DNA of 64,000 bases, from NCBI GenBank assembly GCA_031308135.1, contig JAHLJT010008756.1:135486949-135550948 (forward strand). The letters are read 5' to 3'. The stretch comes from Acheta domesticus. Taxonomy: Eukaryota > Arthropoda > Insecta > Orthoptera > Gryllidae. Positions 35,327-43,719 of the stretch are shown here, piece after piece (the stretch's first letter is position 1; each line of letters begins with the position of its first letter). The notes under the pieces are model-generated. The model made no database searches, was not told the origin of the DNA, and saw only the letters and a list, made by a program, of their open reading frames with translations. Position numbers and translations under genes: made by a program.

Positions 35327-35362
35327 GGTGACATTAGCTCGGTTTCTGAGCAGGTATGGGAC

Positions 35363-35402
<40 letters not shown>
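35363..35402. repeat. (ATT)n microsatellite, array site 4
   Basis: About 13 ATT triplets at the 5' end of the full retroelement. Confidence 0.95.
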
Positions 35403-35562
35403 CGTATAGGCCACAACTGATTACGCAACACGTTTCTCCCTTCCGTGACCCAGTCGTAATCTATCCTGGGGACATAAACGTGTGGAATTAGGGGGATCGG
35501 TCTTTCGGCTGTATCCATTGGTTAAGACAAGGTTGTTAGTCTTGAATAATGAGGTGATAGGA
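35403..35562 (-). mobile_element. 160-bp unknown fragment between ATT arrays
   Basis: It lies between two ATT microsatellites exactly as the LINE 3' fragments do. On the minus strand it ends GTTGTGGCCTATACG directly before the ATAATAATAA tract, the position of a LINE 3' UTR terminus. It has no coding content and does not match the other families here. It may be the 3' end of a third microsatellite-targeting element. Confidence 0.35.
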
Positions 35563-35596
35563 TGATATTATTATTATTATTATTATTGTTATTATT
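35563..35596. repeat. (ATT)n microsatellite, array site 5
   Basis: Interrupted ATT triplets (one GTT) next to a SINE. Confidence 0.9.
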
Positions 35597-35820
35597 GAAT
35601 AGGGTGATTATGAGGAGCGAAAGTACTGAGATGATGGTGGGGGGTGTTAGGTGGGGAGGTGGGAGGTGTTCGTGGGCTTTTGGAGGCATCCCAGCATTCG
35701 CTTTATGACCGAGGGAAACCCCGAAATCCCCGGTCAGGTCGGCCGGCCTGGGAATCGAACCCGGACCTCCCGATGACGCATCCAGCGCGCCACGCACTGA
35801 GCCCCTTCGCTCGGTTTCAG
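35597..35820 (-). mobile_element. tRNA-derived SINE (second family)
   Basis: On the minus strand it starts near 35815 with GGGGCTCAGTGCGTGGCGCGC (A-box-like), followed about 35 bp on by GGTTCGATTCCCAGG (a good B-box). It then runs through GGGGATTTCGGGGTTTCCCT and GCGAATGCTGGGATGCC to an AT-rich end at the ATT tract. The spacing fits an RNA polymerase III tRNA-type promoter. No cloverleaf acceptor pairing, so not a tRNA gene. Confidence 0.75.
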
Positions 35821-36050
35821 CGAATTCATTATTTTCCGCGTCGTTTCCTCCGTGCGTCTCTCGCAGCCCGTGGCTTGCGACCGTGGCGCCGCGTCGCGTC
35901 GCGTCGCGTCGCGTCGGGTCGGCGCGTCGGCGCCGTGGGCCTGGCCTTGCCCGAGTCCGGGCGCCGACCTTGCTCGCTCTTGGGGGAGGGGGAGGACAGG
36001 AGTCCGATTCCTAAACGCTCCTTTCCCACTGCCCCTTTTCGCCTATCGTT
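35821..36050. other. GC-rich segment with (GTCGC)n repeat
   Basis: Four tandem GCGTC units at about 35890-35915, then GC-rich sequence to 36000. Frames in five directions are open by composition only. Nothing identifiable. Confidence 0.5.
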
Positions 36051-36759
36051 CATTCTTAATTCTTGTATCCCTTAATACTTACTAACAACATCATGTATTT
36101 TTTTTTTAATGTTGTATTCTAATGTACAGTGCCAACCAATAGAATAAGGTCACCCTTCTCCATCACATTTCTTTAAGGTGTTCCTGTACATTTGTTTAGT
36201 GTTGTTATCTTTATGCCTTATTAAATGAAGCCCAAAAAGTGCTACCTTTCCATAAAACAACAGATTGCTAACTAAAAGAATGAAAGAGTTCTCAGGGATT
36301 TTCTTTTATCGGCAAACTGAAAAGAATATCAATTTTTAATGTTTAAAAAATGCTCAGTAAAAAATTATTAAACTTATATCAACCAATTGTGGTTGTAAAT
36401 GGAACGATCGGGTGAAGTGCCTCATAAAATACTAAAACCTGTGAATGATGATGACTTTCTCATGATTTTTTCACACAAGCCAAATTGTCATCCAATGAAA
36501 CTCATTAACGGAAGAAAATATCCTGAAGAACTTAATAGCATATCTTACAAAGAGAAAATTCAGTTAAATCGTGTGAAAAAGATATAGCAAGTTCTGAATA
36601 TTTTGGGTCAAACCTTACACATAAGCTAGTCAATTAATGTACTTTTTTGCTAGTTTTAAAAGAAAACTGTTTTAAAATATAAGATATTATCTTCAGTCCC
36701 ATTAACATATTTCAGTTTGAAAATAAACAATATCCTAAATCTGTGATTTTTCTTTCTTG
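36051..36759. other. No gene recognised
   Basis: AT-rich. A 62-codon plus-strand frame at 36399-36587 begins with ATG and has ordinary composition, but no motif or splice signals support it. Confidence 0.4.
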
Positions 36760-37250
36760 TCATACTACGTAAGTAGTAAAGAAAAAGTATTGTAATCGTA
36801 CATCGCCGATTTTTCGACAAAAAAACACTAATTTTTGGAACTTGGTAACGAAATAATAAATAAATATTATTCCCTTGTGTAGTAAATAATTTCCTTTGAA
36901 ACATGTAGTTAGAATCTACTTTTTTGAGGCCTTAATACCAAAAATTGATTGACGGCAAAACGTCTGTCCGTCCGTCCGTGCATCTCTCTGCGGTCAAGAC
37001 CAGCGCCTAAACCGTTTACACGATGTTCTCTAAAATAGATATTATCTGAATGCTCTGAATGAAGACAAGGCCCTGCAAGTTTGAGACGCATATTTTGATT
37101 TTTGAAGATACTTTACATAAAGCTTCACAACATTTTCAAAATGTTCTCACAAATGGCTCCGCATTTTTGTGTTAAACCTCAACCTCGTTTGGCGTAAACA
37201 ATGCTTAACAAAGACACTGGTCTCATGTTCGGTGGAATCTCTAAATTTTC
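36760..37250 (-). repeat. Copy of dispersed AT-rich repeat family (minus orientation)
   Basis: On the minus strand it carries the same landmark as the 17.1 and 45.1 kb copies: GGTTTAGGCGCTGG-CTTGACC, then tandem GGAC/GACA units (from the GTCCGTCCGTCCGTG block at 36965), then TTGGTATTAAGGCC. The GAAAAATCGGCGATG phrase near 36805 corresponds to the 3' end of the other copies. Confidence 0.6.
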
Positions 37251-37378
37251 GACCAGTTCTCTAAAGGCAGCAGTCACGTGCCGCGCGCTGGTCTCGGGAG
37301 TTCGCGTGCGCGAGCGACAGACCTTTCTCTGATCGTTAAAAGTGACAAGTGTTGCTACTGTGAATACAGAAAGTAACA

Positions 37379-37850
37379 TACAAATACCTAGGCATTGTAT
37401 TTGATAAAAGGTTAACATGGACACCGCACATCAATGTAGTAGGAAATAACTCAAAAGCAAACATTTCAAAATTATTTCTCATACTAAACCAGCGCTCTAC
37501 TCTGAAAATCGAATGCCGATTGCTACTATTCAAATCAATCATCCTTCCTTCCATAGCTTACGAATGCCCAATCTAGGGAGGTGCAGCTCCTAACAGTATT
37601 AAAAAATTAAAGTAATTCAAAATATATTTCTAAGAAATACTCGAAATGCCCCTTGCTTCATCACAAATGAACAAATTAATTGAGAAGTAAAAATACCGAA
37701 GAAAGAAACCATAGCCAAATTAGCCAACAATTTTTACAACAACCTGCATATATGCCCAAGTACCATTATTTTTAACGTAGGAAAAAAGGCAGTATATCCA
37801 CGCATAATGTCAAGATTTCCCAAAGATAGATTCAAATCACCGTAAACCAT
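37379..37850 (+). pseudogene. Jockey-type LINE reverse transcriptase C-terminus, decayed
   Basis: From 37382 the plus strand reads KYLGIVFDKRLTWTPHIN, then SKLFLILNQRSTL, then LLLFKSIILPSIAYECPI followed by a stop where the conserved Trp-Gly should be. This is the classic post-catalytic thumb segment of Jockey-clade RT (YLGV-LD-LTW-HI ... LYK-I-RP-YG-QLWG). After about 37580 the frame shifts but KAVYPRIMSRFPKDR-like sequence near 37790 matches the usual ORF end. Everything upstream of the YLG motif is absent. A dead 5'-truncated copy. Confidence 0.75.
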
Positions 37851-38559
37851 AACCGCCTCAGCTCCATAACATAACCTCTTACCTTCTCCTTTATTTTTAT
37901 TAAACAATTAAATTTAATCAACAAATAAGAGTACAAACCTGTACCTTACGGATGGCCAATAAAAACTGTCATTTGCTGATCTTTGAAAACACTTGAAAGA
38001 CTGTATTGTCAAACAAGAATAAATACTTTTTTTAAACAAAAGTAAGGTACAATATGGATGCCTTCAGCGTCCTTCAACAGGGAAGTGAAGGCGTGATATG
38101 ACCACCATTGAATCGTCTGCCGAAGGGCTGAGCTGTGACCACAGGAGTCTACTCGAATCCGCCCACGGAAAATCGCACGGTCGCACAAGCTTTGCAAGAA
38201 TAGTACAAAACACTCTGTATCCAGATAAAGATCAAGGTTTGTTATTAGACGGAATAGACTACATTTCGCCTCTTCAAAGGTGTGTGGAGGCATTGGCTAC
38301 TTTTGTACCACCGGGTAAGATAATATACGCCTCAAAGATCGTCATCAGTAGAGTGTGTATTTTTCTCATCAGTAAACAGTAGATGAAATAGCCGATAAAT
38401 ATAAAACGATCAATATTGATGGAGGGGAACAGAATATTAGACCATTTGGTAGTAGGCACAGACGAGCAGTATTATCAAATGTGTTTCCAATGATACCCAA
38501 TGCTGTTATTTAATAAAGACTCGGTAAGTTAATTGTGGTCAGAAGCTCAAAAGTGTAAT
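37851..38559. other. LINE 3' tail and unknown GC-moderate segment
   Basis: 37851-37970 is AT-rich, probably the 3' UTR of the preceding LINE fragment. 38050-38330 is less AT-rich with no assignable product; it lies immediately upstream of the gag-like sequence and may be leader of that element. Confidence 0.35.
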
Positions 38560-39330
38560 TCATCTGCCTTTAGAAATAACAATTTACGCACAAATTACAC
38601 TTTCTAAGGCAAAAATATGTGCCGGAAAATCATTAAAAATACCTGAAACTACAGCTATTGAATGTAAAGGTGAATGTGAAATGAATGTGACAAAATCTGG
38701 ATTTATCGGTTCAGGGGCATCTGTATAAATTCTTAGAATGCAAGGTAGAAGGTCATGCAGCAAAAATATGTAAAAATGTAGACAATAACAATTCCAGCAC
38801 TAATTTAGTCGCAACAGAAAAGACAAATATGAATGTTGACAACAAACATAAAGCTGTAGCTGTAGACAATAATAATACCAGCACTAATGCAGTCGTGACA
38901 GAAGAGACAATATAATGTTGACATCAATCGTAAAGATATAGCAGTTTAGACGGACGACTTCCCCACTTGATAATGGAAATTCTTCGAAAAGAACATTGTC
39001 ACAAATTACAAGCACTTCAAGCTCAAAACAACGAAATTTCTCCAGAATAATCTACAAATAAGAACTGAAGAAGAAGAAGAAGAAGGAGGAGGAGGAGGAA
39101 GAAGGTCTGTAAATAAAATAACCTTGGAAATAACATTGAAAAAAAGAACATTACTGAGCCAATAACTCCAGTTAAAGAAAGGTTAGAAACAATACTCAGT
39201 TATGAAGAATTAAAACGTTTATTGGAATATGCATATAGAACAAACTATTCACTTCAAATTTTATTTCATTATATTCACTGTATCCACTAAACCGAAAAGC
39301 TAATTGATTTAATTAAAGAAATATACCCAT
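38560..39330 (+). pseudogene. Gag-like ORF1 of a Jockey/I-type LINE, decayed
   Basis: The segment 38739-38771 reads CKVEGHAAKIC, i.e. C-x4-H-x4-C, the last three ligands of a retroelement zinc knuckle; the first Cys is replaced. Downstream comes a variable Asn/Thr-rich linker and then, at 39155-39330, a passage (KERLETILSYEELKRLLEYA, later LIDLIKEIYPL) typical of the C-terminal part of insect LINE ORF1 proteins. Several frameshifts and stops intervene. ORF1 proteins coat the LINE RNA. Confidence 0.55.
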
Positions 39331-39599
39331 TGACAGGGGTATGAAATCAAGCTTTTTGAGAATAATGAAGAAACAGAAGGATCTGGTATCTTCTGAGGTC
39401 TCAAGAGGCTCTACGGTTAACGTCTACTTATCACGTGACGACTATCAAGAATGAAGATTAAAATTCTATAATGAAACGCGTACAGCTGGTCAACCTGTTA
39501 TTATTTCCTGCAATAACTTCAGAATGAAAATAATTTCGGCAATTTTTGCATAAAAGAATCCAGTTTTAAGAATAATCAACATAAGAAGATTAAAGGTTG

Positions 39600-40180
39600 T
39601 AAGTAATACTACAAGAGATTGTTACATGCAATTGCCGGTGGAGGTCTGGTCTATGAGTCTGTCTGTGCAATTGCAAGTGGAAGTTAATGAGTCTGTAATG
39701 AGAACTGAAGTGCAAATAACAAGCAACCTTGAACTAGTGGATGTCAATTTAATTATCGAAAGTAGAATCATCGTGATGTGTGACCTGTACATACCTAGTT
39801 CACTGCACAGCAGCTCCTTCGATAATATAGTTCAACAGATTAATCATCCACTAATTTTATTAGTTGATTTTAGCAATCACAATGTTCAATGGGGATCAGA
39901 AAGAATAGATTCCAGGGGGAAAATAATTGGTGACTTTGTAGAGAAAGATGTCCTTGTATTATTAAATGTAGATAATAGACCTACGTACTTTGTTGTGACA
40001 ATAGAAACTAAAAGAACCATCGATTTAAGCATTGTGTACCGAATCTATTGAGATACCTTCAGTGGAATGTACCCAGCGATGACCTATTCAACAGCGACCA
40101 TTTTCTTATTGTAACGTTTGAGGACTTACTCAAACAGAAGTATCCATACTCCCAGATGAATATTTAAAAAAGCCAATTGG
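39600..40180 (+). pseudogene. AP-endonuclease domain of Jockey/I-type LINE ORF2, decayed
   Basis: The open segment 39626-40051 contains DLYIPSSLH, then HPLILLVDFSNHNVQWGS, DSRGKIIGDF, LVLLNVDNRPTYF and TIDLSIV. These align with the LLLGDFNAHN-WGS / RG-IE-F / LLN-G-PTYF / IDLSI signature of the I/Jockey AP endonuclease that nicks target DNA. The G-D-F-N motif is mutated to V-D-F-S. After a frameshift near 40045, NSDHFLIV (about 40094-40117) supplies the SDH catalytic motif. RT does not follow; the element stops before 40490. It lies just behind the ORF1-like remnant in the same orientation, so both probably belong to one copy. Confidence 0.75.
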
Positions 40181-40506
40181 CAACTTTATCAGCAAAGAAT
40201 CTGCAAAATGCACTTATTAACTATTACGTAATCAGTGGCATGTGGAGTGTAATATATTGCAATAGTGAATAATTGCCGGGTCAACTGGTATTCTATATAA
40301 AATGTAATATTCTATCTCCTCGGTTGCATGACGTCAATGAAGTCAAAGAACAGTATTACGAAAGAAATGCCTTCGAAATGGATCCGCGGAAGGCTCAGCG
40401 AAAGAGCGGCCATGGAAGTGCAGGAGCGGCTTTGCTACGGCTGCGTCCCCCGCCCCCCACCCGCCCACACCGCTTCGCTGTCAACGAATCCTAAGCTGCC
40501 CACGTG
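40181..40506. other. LINE remnant edge and GC-rich segment
   Basis: Sequence to about 40260 may still be LINE ORF2. 40380-40490 is GC-rich, with CCCCCGCCCCCCACCCGCCC at 40448, and not assignable. Confidence 0.35.
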
Positions 40507-40519
40507 AAAGGGACGTTCG

Positions 40520-41046
40520 CCGAGGGAGGTGGCTCAGGGCATCAACTGATGTCACTATGGTGCCTGTGACCGCGGGGTCCTAGGTTACAGTCCCGACGGT
40601 GGCTCGACACTAGCTAGTCAGTTAAGCCGAATTTACTTCACTGTCTGAAGGTGAATTCTAGCGGCCGGCTGCTCTGACCGGTAGTTTTGCGTGGTTTCTC
40701 CGAACAACACCACGCGAACGCCGTTCCTAACAAAAAGGCCACGGACCGCGCGAACTTTCCTTCCTCTTCCGTGTTCTATCTCACCCCTTACACACTCTTG
40801 CACTAACACATACCACACATACCGGGAGACCAGTCGAGAGTTTCGAGCTTGTCCCGGCTGGGGCGGTGTCCCGCTGATGGGAGATACCTGGTTGGAGAGA
40901 AAACCCTGGTAGTCGACGGTAGGTCGGATCTCGCTCTTCAGCGGGGGAAGATCACCGTCACCTCCCAATGAAAACCATGGACTACACTTACGGGACCAAT
41001 AACCTCATTAGTTGACGCGTCAGCATTATCACTAACAATCATCATT
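40520..41046 (+). mobile_element. ~550-bp SINE family, copy F (full length)
   Basis: Bounded by a perfect 13-bp target duplication, AAAGGGACGTTCG (40507-40519 and 41047-41059). Head CCGAGGGAGGTGGCTCAGGGC, body with GCGGCCGGCTGCTCTGACCGG and GGCGGTGTCCCGCTGATGGG, end GTTGACGCGTCAGC then ATCACTAACAATCATCATT. The perfect, long duplication fixes the family's true ends. Confidence 0.93.
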
Positions 41047-41059
41047 AAAGGGACGTTCG

Positions 41060-41232
41060 TATGAACGTACCACATTTAGGAGTCCAGATGGGGAACATGG
41101 CCCCCCGTAGGGTAGCCATGGTCCCTGCGATACGTCAATAGCCTAAAGGTGGAGGCAGTGAGGCGCCGGGAAGGGGGCCCCGAGCCTCCCGGTTAGCGCC
41201 TTAGTTTGGGTGGCTCCCTCGTGGGCTCTCGG
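41060..41232. repeat. Host repeat interrupted by SINE G, left part
   Basis: GC-moderate sequence (AACATGGCCCCCCGTAGGG, GGCGCCGGGAAGGGGGCC) that continues at 41794-42060 once the SINE is removed. No coding or family assignment; it resembles a LINE leader or unclassified repeat. Confidence 0.4.
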
Positions 41233-41784
41233 ATTGATTGATTCGTGTTTCCGGGCGCGTCAACTACGTAGGTCATTAGTTCCGTAAGTGTAGTGCGTGT
41301 TTCTCTCTCTCTGGAGGTGGCGATGATCTTTTCACCGCTGGATGGCGAGATCTGGCGCCGACCTACCGTCGACTAGCGGGGTTTTCCCCTCAACCAGGTA
41401 TCTCCCACCAACGGGGCACCGCCCCAGCCGGGAAAAGCTGTAAGGTCCGACCGGTCTCTTGGCATGTGTGGCATTGAAGTGCATGTTAGTGTATGTTTAA
41501 GAGGAGAGGACAAGGAAGAGGAAGGAAAGATCGCGCGCGGTCCGTGGCTCGTTTGTTAGGGTACTGCTCCGGCATTCGCCAGGTGTTGATCGGAGAAACC
41601 ACGGAAAACTCCCGATCAGAGCAGCCGGCCGCTAGAAGTCTCTCCCAGACAGCGATTGAATTTTACCTAGCTGACAAGCTAGTGTCGAAAATCCTGCCGC
41701 CGTCGGGACTGGAACCTAGGACCTCCCGGTGAGAGGGACTGCAGTGACATCAGGTTGATGCGCTGAGCCATTTCTCCCGGTGTA
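41233..41784 (-). mobile_element. ~550-bp SINE family, copy G (full length, reversed)
   Basis: Reverse-oriented full copy bounded by the 9-bp duplication GGCTCTCGG (41224-41232 and 41785-41793). On the plus strand it starts with the complement of the tail (ATTGATTGATTCG) and ends with the complement of the head (GATGCGCTGAGCCAT-TCTCCCGGTG). The body includes GCCGGCCGCTAGAAG and the B-box-like GGTCCTAGGTTCCAGTCCC on the minus strand. Confidence 0.92.
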
Positions 41785-41793
41785 GGCTCTCGG

Positions 41794-42300
41794 CTTCGTC
41801 GTGGCAGTGGCCCGATACTTTGGGCAAAGAGGAGGGACTTGTCCCGGTGCATGTGAATAGCGCATTGTTTGGACTCCGCTACAAGCCTGGGTTGCTAGGA
41901 TCTGTGTGTTGGCAGGGCGACCCCACCCAGGCATTGTTTGGGAAGGTTGCCGTGACGGCAAAGTTCCGGCGGGATCCGGATACCAGCCTGTCGGCGGGGG
42001 GTGAGGATAAAAGCGAGAAGCTCAGGGCCCATCCCGGAGATTCGTCCCCCTGGTAGAATAAGTAGATGTGTGGTGTGGCGAGCCACCATTACTCCACACC
42101 GAAGGTTAGCGGCTTGCATCGGCAAGCATAACATCTCGGCGGCACAACCTTCAAAAAGTGCTGCCGCATGCAAGCGAGGGCCAATATATGCGGGCACACA
42201 GGCCAATATATACGGGTGATAGTCCACGCAGGGTCAAGACTGCTCACGTTAACCCGGGAGTGTTCGCAATAGATCTGAGAGATCCAAGCCAAGGCAATTT
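41794..42300. other. Host repeat interrupted by SINE G, right part; no gene
   Basis: Continuation of the interrupted sequence (CGTCGTGGCAGTGGCCCG, GGATCCGGATACCAGCC). It contains overlapping frames on both strands with no domain and a duplicated phrase (GGCCAATATATGCGGG/GGCCAATATATACGGG at 42179 and 42201). Confidence 0.4.
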
Positions 42301-43138
42301 TATGTTCCTGAATTATTGCGATGCATTAGTCGTCTGATATTTCATGTATTCCTTAATTGTACTTGTCTGAGAACGCCTGGTCTTTTATTTTTATCCTTTC
42401 GATGAATCATTTCCCTTGAGCATATTGAAACTTGATCGCTGCGCTGCGCGATAGTTATCAGATACATTACGTGCACTGTCGCCAGTGCATTATGGGCTCC
42501 TGGCGTTAGCTCATGACATTTTCAGCCGTTTCTATGACAAGTGCCTGCTCAGAAAATGTAATCATTTGTATTATCTAGGATCGAGTGTCGCAATTTCTCC
42601 CCAAAGAGAAAGAAGATTTGCAGGAGACGTCTGAAGGGAAATGAGAGAAATGCGAAACTTGCAAAATGAAAAACAGACAGACTTTGTCAATTATTTTGTA
42701 ATAAATGTAAAATATATGTTTGTTTATAATATGTCAAAATCATTCATGGAAATTAATATTATTTAATAAGATAATAAGATGTGTAATGATTTTTGAATGT
42801 ACATTTTTAATTTTTACCTTTCTCCCCGTAAGTGTTTAGAGAAGGTTTCTGCAGTGTAGGATTCATTAAGAATTGCATTGGGGGACATGTACAGATTAAA
42901 TAAAATACATATTTAATAATAGAAAATAGAGCTTTAGATCACTCGCATTCACAAAACGTTTGCAGCAAGATCTGAGAGACACATTGCGGGCACTGGCGTG
43001 AGTCTACCTATTGTGGGCACTCCCGGGTTAAATTCACTATTTGCTGGTTGCTTTTTCTCAACTTTTTCAATGAGTTTTCTCGACATTTAAAAATAGAATA
43101 AGAACAGTGTATTTCACATACACGATAGTGAATTTACA
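42301..43138. other. No gene recognised
   Basis: AT-rich, non-coding. The words AGATCTGAGAGA and (A/T)ACCCGGGAGTG near 42250-42285 recur in altered form near 42969 and 43018, suggesting a diverged direct repeat about 0.7 kb apart. Confidence 0.4.
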
Positions 43139-43436
43139 ATGCCGATCCGGTGGCAGAGATCTCTGAGGCAGTAGTGCTGTGGCTGTGCTTGGACCGAAGG
43201 ATCGCGGGTCATAATCCTTCCTCAGGTGATTGTGTGTGTTTCGTGATATTGTGTATTGTCTGTAATGTAATGTGTAATAAGCTTGTGTGTCCTTTGTGGT
43301 TCGCGTCAGAAAGGACATCCGGCCGTAAAATATTCACCAAATCTGTAAAAAAGCGGAATGTGTAAAAATTAATGAAAATGAGCCCGCATCCATTTGCACC
43401 AGCCTCATAGTAACGGAAAAAAGCAAATAATGATAA
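43139..43436 (+). mobile_element. tRNA-derived SINE (third family)
   Basis: The head has GGTGGCAGAGATCTCTGAGG and, about 50 bp on, a B-box-like GCGGGTCATAATCC. The body has GTGTCCTTTGTGGTTCGCGTC, AAAGGACATCCGGCCGTAAAA and AAAAAAGCGGAATG, a pattern I associate with widespread insect SINEs. It ends in a long TAG/TAA tail. Non-coding. Confidence 0.65.
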
Positions 43437-43437
43437 T

Positions 43438-43508
43438 AGTAGTAGTAGTAGTAGTAGTAGTAATAATAATAATAATAATAGTAATATAATTGTCACCTTT
43501 CCCGTCAC

Positions 43509-43555
<47 letters not shown>

Positions 43556-43688
43556 CAGCATGGATTAGGCTGATCTAACATGATCCGGCAAAGTGGTCTA
43601 GGGAAGACCATCTCTTCTTAATAATAATAATACGTAACATAACAAAACATAATAATAATAATAGTAATAATAATAATAATAATAATAG
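43438..43688. repeat. Three TAG/TAA microsatellites with embedded fragments
   Basis: (TAG)n-(TAA)n at 43438-43483, (AAT)n at 43509-43555 and imperfect (AAT)n at 43620-43688. The first spacer (43484-43508) matches the TATAATTGTCACC-TTCCCGTCAC repeat of 21.0 kb. The second (43556-43619) ends AAGACCATCTCTTCTT directly before the AAT tract and may be a LINE 3' end. Confidence 0.8.
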
Positions 43689-43719
43689 TGGATTTACAAT
43701 GTTTGCATTCAAAATAAAT

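Larger units (their letters stand above)
31741..35362 (-). mobile_element. Near-complete R4/Dong-like non-LTR retrotransposon
   Basis: A 3.62-kb element with a single long coding region (two pieces because of one frameshift), a very short 5' leader, a ~105-bp 3' UTR ending in AATGGAAAAA, and ATT microsatellite at both ends. Domain order is an N-terminal Myb-like basic region, central reverse transcriptase, a CCHC-type knuckle and a C-terminal restriction-like (PD-D/ExK) endonuclease. That is the single-ORF layout of the R2/R4 group, which cuts a specific target and primes reverse transcription there. Dong of Bombyx, in the R4 clade, is known to insert in TAA repeats, matching the flanks seen here. 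Clade assignment is by architecture and target, not by tree. Confidence 0.9.

Noticed and set aside
43438..43688. CRISPR-like array of short repeats and spacers
   Set aside because: The repeats are TAG/TAA microsatellites and the spacers are transposon fragments; the genome is eukaryotic.
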